A stretch of 64,000 nt of DNA from Deroplatys truncata (taxonomy: Eukaryota > Arthropoda > Insecta > Mantodea > Mantidae): the NCBI GenBank assembly GCA_030765065.1, contig CM060990.1, positions 412,495,198 to 412,559,197 of the forward strand. Reading direction: 5' to 3'. A program made the position numbers and the translations under genes. Positions within the stretch are counted from its first letter, which is position 1, and each line of letters begins with the position of its first letter. Positions 13,331 through 22,510 of the stretch are shown here, one piece after another. The notes beneath the pieces were generated by a model, which was given only the letters and a program-made list of their open reading frames with translations, made no database searches and had not been told where the DNA came from.

Positions 13331-13728
13331 TATTGCCTTTACAGACTTCAAAAATTGTTGTCTCATTTCACTGTAACCTAGCAAAAATGTAATTCTTTTC
13401 AGGCTACCACCCTCACATGGCTTTCATCGCAACACATTTTTATAGCTTGTGTAAAGACATTATGGATGTGCTCTGAGAGAGAGAGATGAAGTGAAACAAA
13501 AAGGGATAGAAGTGCTGAGAGCCTCTGCGCACGCTCAAGAGATAATTCCATTGGTGTAATAATCACGTGATGTGTAAGCATCACCGCCATGACGACGTGC
13601 TGCCATCGCCTGGAGGGGGTTTAGATCCCTATATAAACAGATATCTGCGCATGCTAGAACTGTTGTGTACTTATTAACTTTACATTTAAGCTTTAAAGAA
13701 CTTTAAAAGCAACGTGAGGTGCAGACCA
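13331..13728. other. Unique DNA outside the left inverted arm, with a TATA-like site
   Basis: No gene is visible. A TATA-like sequence (ctatataaac, 13629-13638) lies about 90 bases before the point where homology with the right arm can first be followed. A 17-base motif (atgtaattcttttcagg), which resembles a splice acceptor, occurs at about 13387 and again inside the left arm at about 15046. Because the right arm is cut by copy c4, I cannot tell whether this stretch also belongs to the inverted repeat. Confidence 0.4.
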
Positions 13729-13879
13729 TCTACACGTACAGCACATATCACCAATGCAAGGTGGGCTTTTTACATAACTGTACAAAATCACTGTTGGCTT
13801 TTACAATACATTTAATTTTGTTTAAACTTACAGTACATGAAAGACGATTCGTTGCGAGAGCATCATATTTTCTAATCTG

Positions 13880-14455
13880 TACTTTACATTCACGTGGATT
13901 TCTCTGCGTACTCTTCTCCAGTTCACAGCATTTTCTCTACTCATTCTTCTTGTATAAACATTCACATGATTTTCGCTACACATTCTTCTTACGTAAAAAT
14001 TCACACGATTTTCTCCGCTCATTCTTTGTTTCTCTGCAGGTTCATACGCTATTAACATTCATACATTTTCTCTATTCATTCTTTGTTTCTGAACGCATTC
14101 ATACGATTTCGCTACACATTCTGCTTACATAAACATTCATACGATTTTCTCCACTCATTCTTTGTTTCACTATACATTCACACGATTTCCACTACTTATT
14201 CTTTGTTTCTCAGCAGGTTCATCTTCCATGAACATTCACACGATTTTCTCTGCACATTCTTTGTTTCTCAACGCATTCATACGATTTCGTTACACATTCT
14301 TCTTACATAAACATTCATACGATTTTCTCCGCTCATTCTTTGTTTCTCATTCACACGATATTCTCTACTCGTTCTTTGTTTCTGTGCAGGTTCATCTTCC
14401 ATGAACATTCACATGATTTTCTCCATTCGTTCTTTGTTTCTCTACACATTCATAA
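13880..14455 (+). repeat. Minisatellite near the outer end of the left arm
   Basis: Degenerate units of roughly 30-60 bases are repeated many times. They are built from cattctttgtttct, cacattcatacgattt and ttcttacataaacattc. The long open frames through it (rich in His, Phe, Ser) result from the repeat and are not taken as genes. The inverted counterpart is at about 21925-22510. Confidence 0.85.
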
Positions 14456-14564
14456 GAATACTTACAAAACACTTGGTGATGCAGCACAACACACACACTT
14501 TAGTTCTAATATAAAGAAGTGTATAACCTGTTCAACTTCAATAATGTGGTGAAAATAATAATTC

Positions 14565-14837
14565 ATGTCAATGTCTGTTACAGATTGTTTAACTGATAGA
14601 CTTAACAAGATGGTTGAAGAGCATAGTTTCCTACCGACCTGCCGCGTTCAAGATCTCGAAATAGGTCTTAACTATGAGATAAAGTTCTTAAAGAGAGTTC
14701 AAACAAGATACGGTACCAGGATCGTATCTTCACTGGAGGATTGTCAAGTTTTAAGACATGTAAATTATCTTTTTTACATTCAGAGAAAGTGCGTAGAAGT
14801 GTTAAACTTAAGTGTTGAATGTTCTCCTATTTTATAA
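14565..14837 (+). pseudogene. Small putative ssDNA-binding protein gene 1, left copy (internal deletion)
   Basis: The frame gives a 90-residue product starting MSMSVTDCLTDRLNKMVEE and continuing with LEIGLNYEIKFLKRVQTRYG and RIVSSLEDC. The right-arm copy has a longer form with FLPERYNSLTDQEI after this point. Here about 110 bases are missing between caagt and tttaagac, so the last 30 residues are out of frame. The pattern resembles short proteins I know from arthropod and cnidarian virus-like elements and suspect to be OB-fold ssDNA-binding proteins. That function is inference from memory of the pattern. Confidence 0.5.
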
Positions 14838-15395
14838 TGAAAAATTCATAAATAAAACAACTGACTCATTGATATTACATATAAAGATACAAAAGATGCA
14901 TGTTATAGAATTTTATAAAAAATTTACGAAATCACAATATCACATGTTTTGAATTTAGTTATATCTAACGCATTGAAATAACGATAAATATCCGAATGCT
15001 TATACAAATCTTTTGTGCTTCATTTTACATGTATCATAACAAACAATGTAATTCTTTTCAGGTTGCCTTTACTTGACCAAGGCAGTTTTCTAAGACTTTC
15101 ATTGTGCAATGTTTCAGGCTGTGCAATAAGAGGAAGAAGAAGAGGAATAGCCTGCAACCATGCAAAGGAGCCTGACGCTATTGGAGGATAGAATAAGCAG
15201 CATCGACACCTCCAAGGAACATTTCGGCAAGAAGCGGTGCTGAGATATCTACATCACCGAAACATGTTAAGAAGGATTCTTATATAACATTACAGGGCAT
15301 ACGATGAAAAAACACGCACAATTTTGTATACAATCTGATGCATAGCTGAGAGTTAGCTCAAGCGAGTCTCCATATATTCACTGAAAATAAGAACT

Positions 15396-15551
15396 ATGAG
15401 CAGTAATTTAAATGATTGTGAAATACTTTTAAATAGAGATGAAATTTGTACCCTAAAAGACTTGAGCCCTGTATACATTAACAGCATTAAGACTGTTTGC
15501 CGCGCTGGAATACAAATTATGAAAATTCAGAGACTTTCATTTAAACAATAA
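15396..15551 (+). CDS. Small ORF (51 aa) in left arm, possible N-terminal piece of a gene-1 paralogue
   Basis: An uninterrupted frame starts MSSNLNDCEILLNRDEI and contains LKDLSPVYINSIKTVCRAG. This follows the same layout as gene 1 (leader, then a Leu-rich entry and a Y.I.SIK.V..R.G strand pattern). The right-arm counterpart (about 20720-20890, minus) has GTG in place of the ATG and a stop at RDEI, so it is dead there. Length is about half of what gene 1 shows, and the frame runs into stops where the FLP.R segment would come. I treat it as a probable fragment rather than a working gene. Confidence 0.35.
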   Translation: MSSNLNDCEILLNRDEICTLKDLSPVYINSIKTVCRAGIQIMKIQRLSFKQ

Positions 15552-15785
15552 AGAAATTTGCATAACCTACTGTTACAAGTGTAATGACATATACAGAAAC
15601 CAGGAGTTGGATTAGGAAAGTGATGAAAATGCAGGATAAATAATAAAAAGAATTAAGGTATGCTTTTACGTAGTCTTTTTATTCATTAAAAATCCTTGCA
15701 TTCCTAACGAAAATAAATCATTACAATGGTTAGTTTAAGTTATGTTACAAGGATCAAAAAGGGAACAGTCTTTAGTTGCATTACT

Positions 15786-16300
15786 CGATCTTAAAGTCAG
15801 AGCACCAAAAGTGACAAATCTCGGCTTCTCCATGTTTAGATGGGGTGTCACCATTCAAGGTAAATGATTGTAACACAGCAGGTTTAGTATGCAGATCCAT
15901 GGTTCTAAATGGGTGAAACAGTCTTATCCAGCTTGACATTCTTGAGGACCTCAGCATCAGAAAGTTGAATCACAGGCCTTCTCCACTCGATTAGTACTGG
16001 TTTAACAGCAGCATTCTCTTCACCCTGAGATGGTATAATACAGTTTATTAGAGACCTTGGATCGAATCAGCGTCAACACCGACTGGCTATTGTACATAAG
16101 CTTTGTTGTAGTAGTAGGTGCTCCATTAGATTTACTAATATTTCTATTGATGTATAGTTAACTTCAAGTAGGTAAAGTATATAAATGCTCAGCTTGACAA
16201 GGGATTCTAAACTCGTTGTTAGCGTCCAGAGCTGATGTATTACATGCTAAAAACACATGTTCCTCTTTTTAAGTGATCTTGTCATCGAATCTCTGTGTCA
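15786..16300 (-). pseudogene. Capsid-like gene remnant, left copy
   Basis: This is the inverted counterpart of 19981-20472. The same segments are readable in pieces on the minus strand: the ILQTGKLDK/FRTMDLHT region near 15850-15990 and the region equivalent to FRIPCQAEHLYTLPT near 16170-16230. Several frame changes and stops interrupt it. The pattern recalls the major structural protein of arthropod virus-like elements; see the right-arm copy, which is easier to read. Confidence 0.45.
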
Positions 16301-16341
16301 TTGCGAAAGCAATGTCTCGGTAACATTGAAGATGACCCTGA

Positions 16342-16720
16342 TTATAGGATTCTGAAGCCCAATACCTGGAGGAACTGCCGATTGCGTGATGTTAACCCGA
16401 TGGGTGTCAAGTGCAGAGCATGATGTGTGCGTCGAGTCACTCCATTATTATATACTCGACATCGTTGACTTCTTCTAAAATCTATGGGCATTATGCTTAT
16501 ATCCTTGTTTCTAAACTCAATGATATTGCCGTTATGCTCTCCTATACGAAAGGTGATTGCTCTATGAAAGGTGTGTTTATGAATAGCAGGTAAATTGGAT
16601 TTGATGGTTCTCGTGAAATATGGTATCCAGGCGTAAAGAAGGGAAAAACTCGTAGATGGAGTGTCCTCTTTTACCGTCGATGAAAGTGCCTGTTGCAATA
16701 CTGCACTCGATTCGTATGAT
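16342..16720 (-). pseudogene. Second capsid-like gene remnant (penton-like C-terminus), left copy
   Basis: A minus-strand frame reaches a natural stop after LTSRNRQFLQVLGFRIL (16342). Upstream it has GEHNGNIIEFRNKDISI, a segment I associate with the C-terminal region of a small structural protein common in arthropod Polinton/adintovirus-like elements. The preceding proline-rich part (PGYH, PSNPIYLL in the right copy) is in a different frame here, so at least one frameshift separates them. Function is inferred from family memory, not shown by catalytic residues. Confidence 0.5.
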
Positions 16721-16869
16721 GCTCGCCTTAAATATATTCACCAGGAAATCAGATTTGGACAGCTGATTAGCTGAAATAACTTTGTCGCTGAAGCCCCAGA
16801 ACGTTCCTATACAACAATCATTGGAAAAAAAATCGAGAGTGAAAGGACATTTTAATTACAGGTTTCATG

Positions 16870-16870
16870 G

Positions 16871-16921
<51 letters not shown>
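16870..16921. repeat. (ATT)n microsatellite in left arm
   Basis: A pure ATT run of about 17 units. The equivalent site in the right arm (19328-19391) is a compound run of CTA, ACA and ATA units, so the two arms expanded different motifs at one place. Confidence 0.93.
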
Positions 16922-16922
<1 letters not shown>

Positions 16923-17031
16923 TGATCTAATAAAGAAGACATACATCCTAATATGAGGAATCTTAAAACATTGGACATACAAGTAGGGGTCTATGTTACT
17001 CAATGCTTTTTCTAGGTTCCGCAGATGCTAA

Positions 17032-17560
17032 TCACGCTATTAAACCACCCAGCTTTAACTTCTGAATAATTTCGCTAATCGCATCGGAAAAGTCATTTTT
17101 ATCATGTGTATGAAGCATCATTAGCACCCCTTATTATGTTTACCAAATCATTAGGATCGGTGTAGCGGTAGAGCATCTCCTCAGTATTCACTTCGGATAT
17201 ATCTTCTAATCTTGGTGAGTTAATGGTGTGTCTTGGTGTGTTTATTCAGAATTTGCTCATTCAAAGAAATTGCTCTTATTTTTTCATCAATGGTAGCTCT
17301 TGATGTTATTACAGGATCACTTGAATTGGTTCCAAGTACGGTACATCTTGAATCCCGCTCTTTGGAACTTGATAAGATTTCGGATCTTGTTTGGGTATTG
17401 TAGTCAATGCACAGGTGGTCATATCTTTACAGCATCTTCTACTATGTTGCTTGAGCATTGAAATTGTTCTGTATTTAAAGTTCTATTACATATGCAGCAC
17501 TTAACAAAGCGGTTCCTTCTCCCTTGGGAAACACGAAAAATCAAGATTCTTCTCGTAAAT
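17032..17560 (-). pseudogene. Decayed gene, family not recognised
   Basis: Four stop-free segments follow one another on the minus strand in different frames, which is what a frameshifted gene looks like. The first has a Cys pair motif (KCCICNRTLNTEQFQC, about 17460-17520). The second runs about 60 codons (SSSKERDSRCTVLGTN, TSRATIDEKIRAISL, about 17222-17400). The third is acidic (DISEVNTEEMLYRYTDP, about 17130-17215). The last ends GVLMMLHTHDKNDFSDA through KLKLGGLIA and a stop at 17032-17034. The composition (charged, helical, N-terminal CxxC) is protein-like, but I do not recognise a family. It points away from the phospholipase gene, so the two are divergent. Confidence 0.4.
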
Positions 17561-17979
17561 TGACTGTAATTGACCAGCTTTATGAGTGTTCATGCTCAAA
17601 CAGTATATATATATATAAACTAGTCAATGTATACTGTAGATGTTGAATTCATATACGATAACAGGAGTCAACCATTTTTCAACATTTACGTATTTATATA
17701 CGATCTCAGGCTTTGATGCATATAAACAGTCATATCCGAATTAGACTAAGCAAAATATTGTAGTGTTCCCACATAAATGTTGTAATTCCGTTAATTATAA
17801 CTATTTCATTAAGCACAAGCAGATTCAAGTAGCATGAAATGGATTCATAGGGGTAAGAAGGCAAGTTTGCTAGATAGCTAGCACAGAGAATGCGAGAGCT
17901 GGGTGAGATACCGGTCTACCTATCTCAAGTCTAAAGCTCATGCATCATCCTTTAGCGAAAATGGGGCACATATCTGAGA

Positions 17980-18190
17980 GCCTTTAGCGAGAGTGGGTCA
18001 CCTATTTCCCTGTATGGGTCACATTTTTTCCCTGACTGGGTCACCTTTTTCCCTGTGTGGGTCACCTTTTTCCCCGAGTGGATCACCTTTTTCCTTGAGC
18101 GGCTCACCTTTTACCCTGTGTGGGTCACCTTTTTTCCCTGAGTGGGCCACCTTTTTCCTGAGTGGGTCACCTTTTTCCCTGAACAGTTTA
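17980..18190 (+). repeat. Tandem repeat of about 20-22 bp
   Basis: About ten units of the type gggtcacctttttccctgag occur head to tail with small variations. The open frame through it (repeating SPFSLSG) follows from the repeat and is not taken as a gene. Confidence 0.9.
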
Positions 18191-18478
18191 CGTGATGGAG
18201 TTGTCTAGAATTAGCGTTCTAACATTGACAGAAAACAGTTTTCCATGAAGTTCGCGTCTAAAGTCGCTTTCAAAGTCTAACACCTGAATAGGCTGCGAGC
18301 ATTCTTGCTTCACCAGCTCTAGCTTCACAGCTAAAATAAAATAAATTGCCCTTAATGTATATATGCTAATGAGAAAGTATAAAAGAACTATGCAGCAATA
18401 AAATCAAATAGTATACCATGAGAGCTAAGGGCAGTTAAGGTAGCAAGAGGTTCCGGTTTAATTAACTATCTCATTATT

Positions 18479-19243
18479 CTGCTACCGTTTGAAGCACATT
18501 TGCCTGGTTACATATACTGAGGACCTGGGACAAAGCTAGAGAAAGATTAAACAGAGGAGACTCTGGAATCAATCGTTGGAGAAGCGTGTAAAATTCACGA
18601 AATTGCCTACGCTCAGCATAAGGACTCTGCTTCGAGAAACATTGCTGACAAGATCTTGGCTGAAACAGCGTGGAAAAGAGTACAATCATCTGATGCTACA
18701 TTAGGTGAAAAGCTGGCAGCGCGACTAGTAACAGCCATTATGAAGGGTAAGGTAGCTGCTGGTGCCGGATCCAGGAAGAAGAAACGAGGATTTCTACCGC
18801 TCATACCAATTATTGCAGCTCTAAGTGCTGCCGCTGGAGGTGCAGCACAAATTGTCTCAGCAGTAACTAAGAAAAAGTCAGCAGATAAACAAATCGCCGA
18901 AATGATGAGGCATAAGAAAGAAATTGAAAGAAAGGTATCTGTTGGCGCGGGGTCCAAGAAGAAGAAACTAGGAGGATTTCTACCTCTCATACCAATTATT
19001 GCAGCCCTAAGATCCGCCGCTGGAGGTGCATCACAAATTGCTACAGCTGTAAATAAGAAAAAAGCTGCGGATAAACAGCTTGCTGAAATGATGAGACATA
19101 ACAAATAACTTGAAGAAAGAGCGAAAAGCCTACGAGTGAAGAAGAATAAGGGGAGGAACATCGAAACGAAGACGGGGCAGATCAAGAAAGGGAATTCAAA
19201 AAATTCTGGTAGAGGACTATACTGGTCCTTGAAAAAGCATTGA
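18479..19243 (+). pseudogene. Phospholipase-A2-like / basic-hydrophobic fusion protein gene, three in-frame stops
   Basis: One frame runs from LLPFEAHLPGY to the stop at 19241-19243. The N-terminal part matches the viral phospholipase A2 layout: LPGYIY, then a stop (18518-18520) exactly where the calcium-loop Cys should be, then GPGTKLEK, a second stop (18548-18550), and CKIHEIAYAQH around the catalytic His, where the usual HD pair reads HE. After KILAETAWKRV come two tandem basic/hydrophobic modules (KKKRGFLPLIPIIAAL and KKKLGGFLPLIPIIAAL), each followed by an Ala/Gly helix and a Lys-rich tail. This is the arrangement of the pX-like segment of arthropod adintovirus-like elements. A third stop (19106-19108) precedes a GRGLYWS end. 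In viruses such a domain breaches membranes during entry; this copy is dead. Confidence 0.72.
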
Positions 19244-19327
19244 GTAACATAGACCCCTACTTGTATGTCCAATGTTTTAAAATTCCTTATATTAGCATGT
19301 ATGTCTTCTTTATTAGATCAAATAATA

Positions 19328-19391
19328 GTACTACTACTACTACTACTACTAACAACAACAACAACAACAACAACAATAATAATAATAATAA
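19328..19391. repeat. Compound trinucleotide microsatellite in right arm
   Basis: Successive runs of CTA/TAC, ACA and ATA units occupy the site where the left arm has a pure ATT run. Confidence 0.92.
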
Positions 19392-19520
19392 TGCCATGAA
19401 ACCTGTAATTAAAATGTACTTTCACTCTTGATTTTTTCCAATGATTGTTCTATAGGAACGTTCTGGAGATTCAGCGACAAAGTTATTTCAGCTAATTAGC
19501 TGTCCGAATCTGATTTCCTG

Positions 19521-19922
19521 GTGAATATATTTAAGGCGAGCATCATACGAATCGAGTGCAGTATTGCAACAGACTCTTTCATCGACGGTAAAAGAGGACA
19601 CTCCATCTACCAGTTTTTCCCTTCTGTTACGCCTGGATACCATATTTCACGAGAACCATCAAATCCAATTTACCTGCTATTCATAAACACTCCCTTCATA
19701 GAGCAATTAGCTTTTGTATAGGAGAGCATAACGGCAATATCATTGAGTTTAGAAACAAGGATATAAGCATAATGCCCATGGATTTTAGAAGAAGTCAACG
19801 ATATCGAGGTTATAATAATGAAGTGATTCGACGCACACATCATGCTCTGCACTTGACACCCATCGGGTTAACATCACGCAATCGGCAGTTCCTCCAGGTA
19901 TTGGGCTTCAGAATCCTATAAT
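19521..19922 (+). pseudogene. Second capsid-like gene remnant (penton-like C-terminus), right copy
   Basis: The first frame (19521-19721) starts at an ATG and contains GHSIYQFFPSVTPGYHIS and PSNPIYLLFINT. A one-step frame change near 19715 leads into GEHNGNIIEFRNKDISI and then to LTSRNRQFLQVLGFRIL with a stop at about 19920. Together they give one small protein whose proline-rich strand, asparagine-proline turn and C-terminal FRNKDI strand resemble a minor structural protein found beside phospholipase/pX-like genes in arthropod virus-like elements. It lies directly downstream of that pseudogene on the same strand. The left arm holds a mirrored copy. Confidence 0.5.
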
Positions 19923-19980
19923 CAGGGTCATCTTCAATGTTACCGAGACACTGCTTTCGTAATGACACCGAGATTCGATG

Positions 19981-20472
19981 ACAAGATCACTTAAAAAGAG
20001 GAACATGTGTCTATACCATATAATACATCAGCTCTGGACGCTAACGAGTTTAGAATCCCTTGTCAAGCTGAGCATTTATATACTTTACCTACTTGAAGTT
20101 AACTACACATCAATGGAAATATTATTAAATCTAATGGAGCACCTACTACTACAACAAAGCTTATGTACAATAGCCAGTCGGTGTTGACGCTGATTCGATC
20201 CAAGGGCTCTAATAAACTGTATTATACCATCTCGGGGTGAAGAGAATACTGCTGTTAAACCAGTACTAATCGAATGGAAAGGGCCTGTGATTCAACTTCC
20301 TGATGCTGAAATCCTCCAGACTGGCAAGCTGGATAAGACTCTGTTTCACCCATTTAGGACCATGGATCTGCATACTCAACCTGCTGTGTTACAAGCATTT
20401 ACCTTGAATGGTGACACCCCATCTAAAAATGGAGAAGCCGAGATTTGTCACTTTTGGTGCTCTGACCTTTAA
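19981..20472 (+). pseudogene. Major-capsid-like gene remnant, right copy
   Basis: One frame reads TSALDANEFRIPCQAEHLYTLPT (split here by the reader as an N-terminal DANEFRIP and a LYTLPT motif). It meets stops at 20094 and 20100, then continues LHINGNIIKSNGAPTTTTKLM to a stop at 20238-20240. After a frame change a second segment follows (VLIEWKGPVIQLPDAEIL, FRTMDLHTQPAVLQ) with a stop at 20470-20472. The D/N-E-RIP, YTLP and following glycine/asparagine turn match my memory of a structural protein family spread through arthropod genomes with PolB-type virus-like elements. It is much shorter than that family, so large internal parts are gone. A profile search is needed to name it securely. Confidence 0.48.
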
Positions 20473-20719
20473 GATCGAGTAATGCAACTAAAGACTGTTC
20501 CCTTTTTGATCATTGTAACATAACTTTAAACTAATCATTGTAATGATTTATTGTCATTAGGAATGCAAGGAGTTTTAATGAATAAAAACACTACGTAAAA
20601 GCATACCTTAATTCTTTTTATTGTTATTATTTATCTTACATTTCCATCACTTTCCTAATCCAACTCCTTGATTCTGTATATTTCATTACACTTGTAACAG
20701 TAGGTAATGCAAATTTCTT

Positions 20720-20890
20720 TATTGGTTGAATGAAAGTCTCTGAATTTTCATAATTTGTATTCCAGCGCGGCAAACAGTCTTAATGCTGTTAATGTATACA
20801 GGGCTCAAATCTTTTAGGGTACAAATTTAATCACTATTTAAAAGTATTTCACAATCATTTAAATTACTGCTCACAATTCTTATTTTAAGT
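20720..20890 (-). pseudogene. Small ORF counterpart (gene-1 paralogue), right copy, dead
   Basis: This mirrors 15396-15551. The start ATG is GTG and a TAA replaces the Glu codon after the first third. The remainder (LKDLSPVYINSIKTVCRAG) is kept in frame. Confidence 0.35.
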
Positions 20891-21453
20891 GAACATAGAG
20901 AGACTCTCAGCTTGAGCTAACTCTCAGCTATGCATCAGATTGTATACAAAATTGTCCGTGTTTTTTCATCGTATGCCCTGTAATGTTATATAAGAATCTT
21001 TCTTAACATGTTTCGGTGATGTAGATGTCTCAGCACCGCTTCTTGCCGAAATGTTTCTTGGAGGTGTCGATGCTGCTAATTCTATCCTCCAATAGCGTCA
21101 GGCTCCTTTGCATGGCTGCAGGCTATTCCTCTTCTTCTTCCTCTTATTGCACAGCCTGAAACATTGCACAATGAAAGTCTTAGAAAACTGCCTTGGTCAA
21201 GTAAAGGAAACCTGAAAAGAATTACATTGTTTGTTATGATACATGTAAAATGAAGCACCAAAGATTTGTATAAACATTCGGATATTTATCGTTATTTCAA
21301 TGCGTTAGATATAACTAAATTCAAACCATGTGAAATTGTGATTTCGTTAATTTTTTATAAAATTCTATAACGTGCTTTTTTGTATCTGTATCTGTAATAT
21401 CAATGACTCAGTTGTTTTATTTATGAATTTTTCATTGTAAAATAGGAGAACAT

Positions 21454-21762
21454 TCAATACTTAAGTTTAACACTTCTACAAACCTTCTCCGAATGTGAAA
21501 AAGATAATTTACATGTCTTAAATTTCCCCATCTCTGCCATACCGTTATACTGGAGGTATACTTTTCCAGGTATTTCTGCAATCTCTTGATCGGTTAACGA
21601 ATTATAGCGCTCTGGCAAGAACACTTGACAATCCTCCAGTGAAGATACAATCCTGGTACCATATCTTGTTTGAACTCTCTTTATGGACTTTATCTCATAG
21701 TTAAGACCTATTTCGAGATCTTGAACGCGGCGAGTCGGTAGGAAACTACGCTCCTCAACCAT
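21454..21762 (-). CDS. Small putative ssDNA-binding protein gene 1, right copy (102 aa)
   Basis: This open frame starts MVEERSFLPTRRVQDLEIG. It keeps the full core pattern: NYEIKSIKRVQTRYGTRIV, CQVFLPERYNSLTDQEIAEI, KVYLQYNGMAEMG. The order (beta strand, Thr-x-Tyr-Gly turn, strand, F-L-P-x-R-Y, short helix, final strand with Y-N-G) is typical of a family of about 100-residue proteins seen with arthropod virus-like elements. I suspect an OB-fold that binds single-stranded DNA, but this is inference. Upstream codons matching the left copy's longer N-terminus are interrupted by a stop. It is the best-preserved gene of the inverted element, and whether it is expressed is unknown. Confidence 0.5.
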   Translation of the reverse strand: MVEERSFLPTRRVQDLEIGLNYEIKSIKRVQTRYGTRIVSSLEDCQVFLPERYNSLTDQEIAEIPGKVYLQYNGMAEMGKFKTCKLSFSHSEKVCRSVKLKY

Positions 21763-21924
21763 CTTGTTAAGTCTATCGGTTAAACAAACTGTAAGACATT
21801 GACATGAATTATTATTTTCACTACATTATTCAAGTTAAAGAACAAGTTATACACTTCTTTATATTAGAACTAAAGTGTGTGTGTGTGTGTTGTGCAGCAT
21901 CACCAAACGTTTTGTAAGTATGCT

Positions 21925-22510
21925 TATGAATGTGTAGAGAAACAAAGAACGAATGGAGAAAATCGTGTGAATATTAATAGAAGAATGTGTAGCGAACGTC
22001 GTATGAATGTGTAGAGAAACAAAGAATAAATACAGAAAATCATGTGATTGTTCATGGAAGATGAACCTGCAGGGCAAAAAAGAATGAGTAGAGAAAATCG
22101 TGTGAATGAGAAACAAAGAATGAGCGGAGAAAATCTTATGAATATTTATGTAAGAAGAATCTGTCGCGAAATCGTATGAATGCGTTGAAAAACAGAGAAT
22201 GTGCAGAGAAAATCGTGTGAATGTATAGTGAAACAAAGAATGAGTGGAGAAAGTCGTATGAATGTTTCTATAAGAAGAATGTGTAGCGAAATCGTATGAA
22301 TGCGTTGAGAAACAAAGAATGTGCAGAGAAAATCGTGTGAATGTTCATGGCAGATGAACCTGCTGAGAAACAAAGAATGAGCGGAGAAAATCGTGTGAAT
22401 TTTTACGTAAGAAGAATGTGTAACGAAAATCATGTGAATGTTTATAGAAGAAGAATGAGTAGAGAAAATCCTGTGAACTGGAGAAGAGTACGCAGAGAAA
22501 TCCATGTGAA
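21925..22510 (-). repeat. Minisatellite near the outer end of the right arm
   Basis: Mirror of the left-arm minisatellite: agaaacaaagaatg and aatcgtatgaatg units in degenerate tandem array. The open frames through it on both strands are repeat artefacts. Confidence 0.85.

Larger units (their letters stand above)
13729..17012 (+). repeat. Left arm of a large inverted repeat (virus-like element)
   Basis: Read in reverse complement, this arm matches 19231-22526 and then 28463-28619 over its whole length. Examples are cacgtacagcacatatcac at 13733 against 28600-28619, and the caatgctttttc inner limit at 17001-17012 against 19231-19242. The order from outside to inside is a minisatellite, small gene 1, small gene 2 and two capsid-like gene remnants, followed by a trinucleotide run. 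The arms differ by substitutions and small indels, so they have diverged since duplication. The left arm has lost about 110 bases inside small gene 1. Confidence 0.88.
17013..19230. other. Unique centre between the inverted arms
   Basis: This 2.2-kb segment is present once. It holds a decayed minus-strand gene (17032-17560), a tandem repeat (about 17980-18190) and a plus-strand phospholipase-like pseudogene (18479-19243). The stretches 17561-17970 and 18191-18478 show no coding signal, only an AT run (tatatatatata) near 17605. Confidence 0.8.

Noticed and set aside
12900..13384. Open frames rich in His/Thr and, antisense, Cys/Val
   Set aside because: They lie in a CA-rich microsatellite; every frame stays open because of the repeat.
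13719..14552. Overlapping open frames rich in Ser, Phe and His in both arms
   Set aside because: They run through a degenerate minisatellite, appear in several frames at once and lack any domain.
17993..18208. Repetitive open frame of 71 codons (SPFSLSG repeats)
   Set aside because: It is the translation of the 20-22-base tandem repeat.
18613..19272. 219-codon open frame antisense to the phospholipase-like pseudogene
   Set aside because: It is a shadow of the Lys/Ala-rich plus-strand gene; its own sequence has no family pattern.
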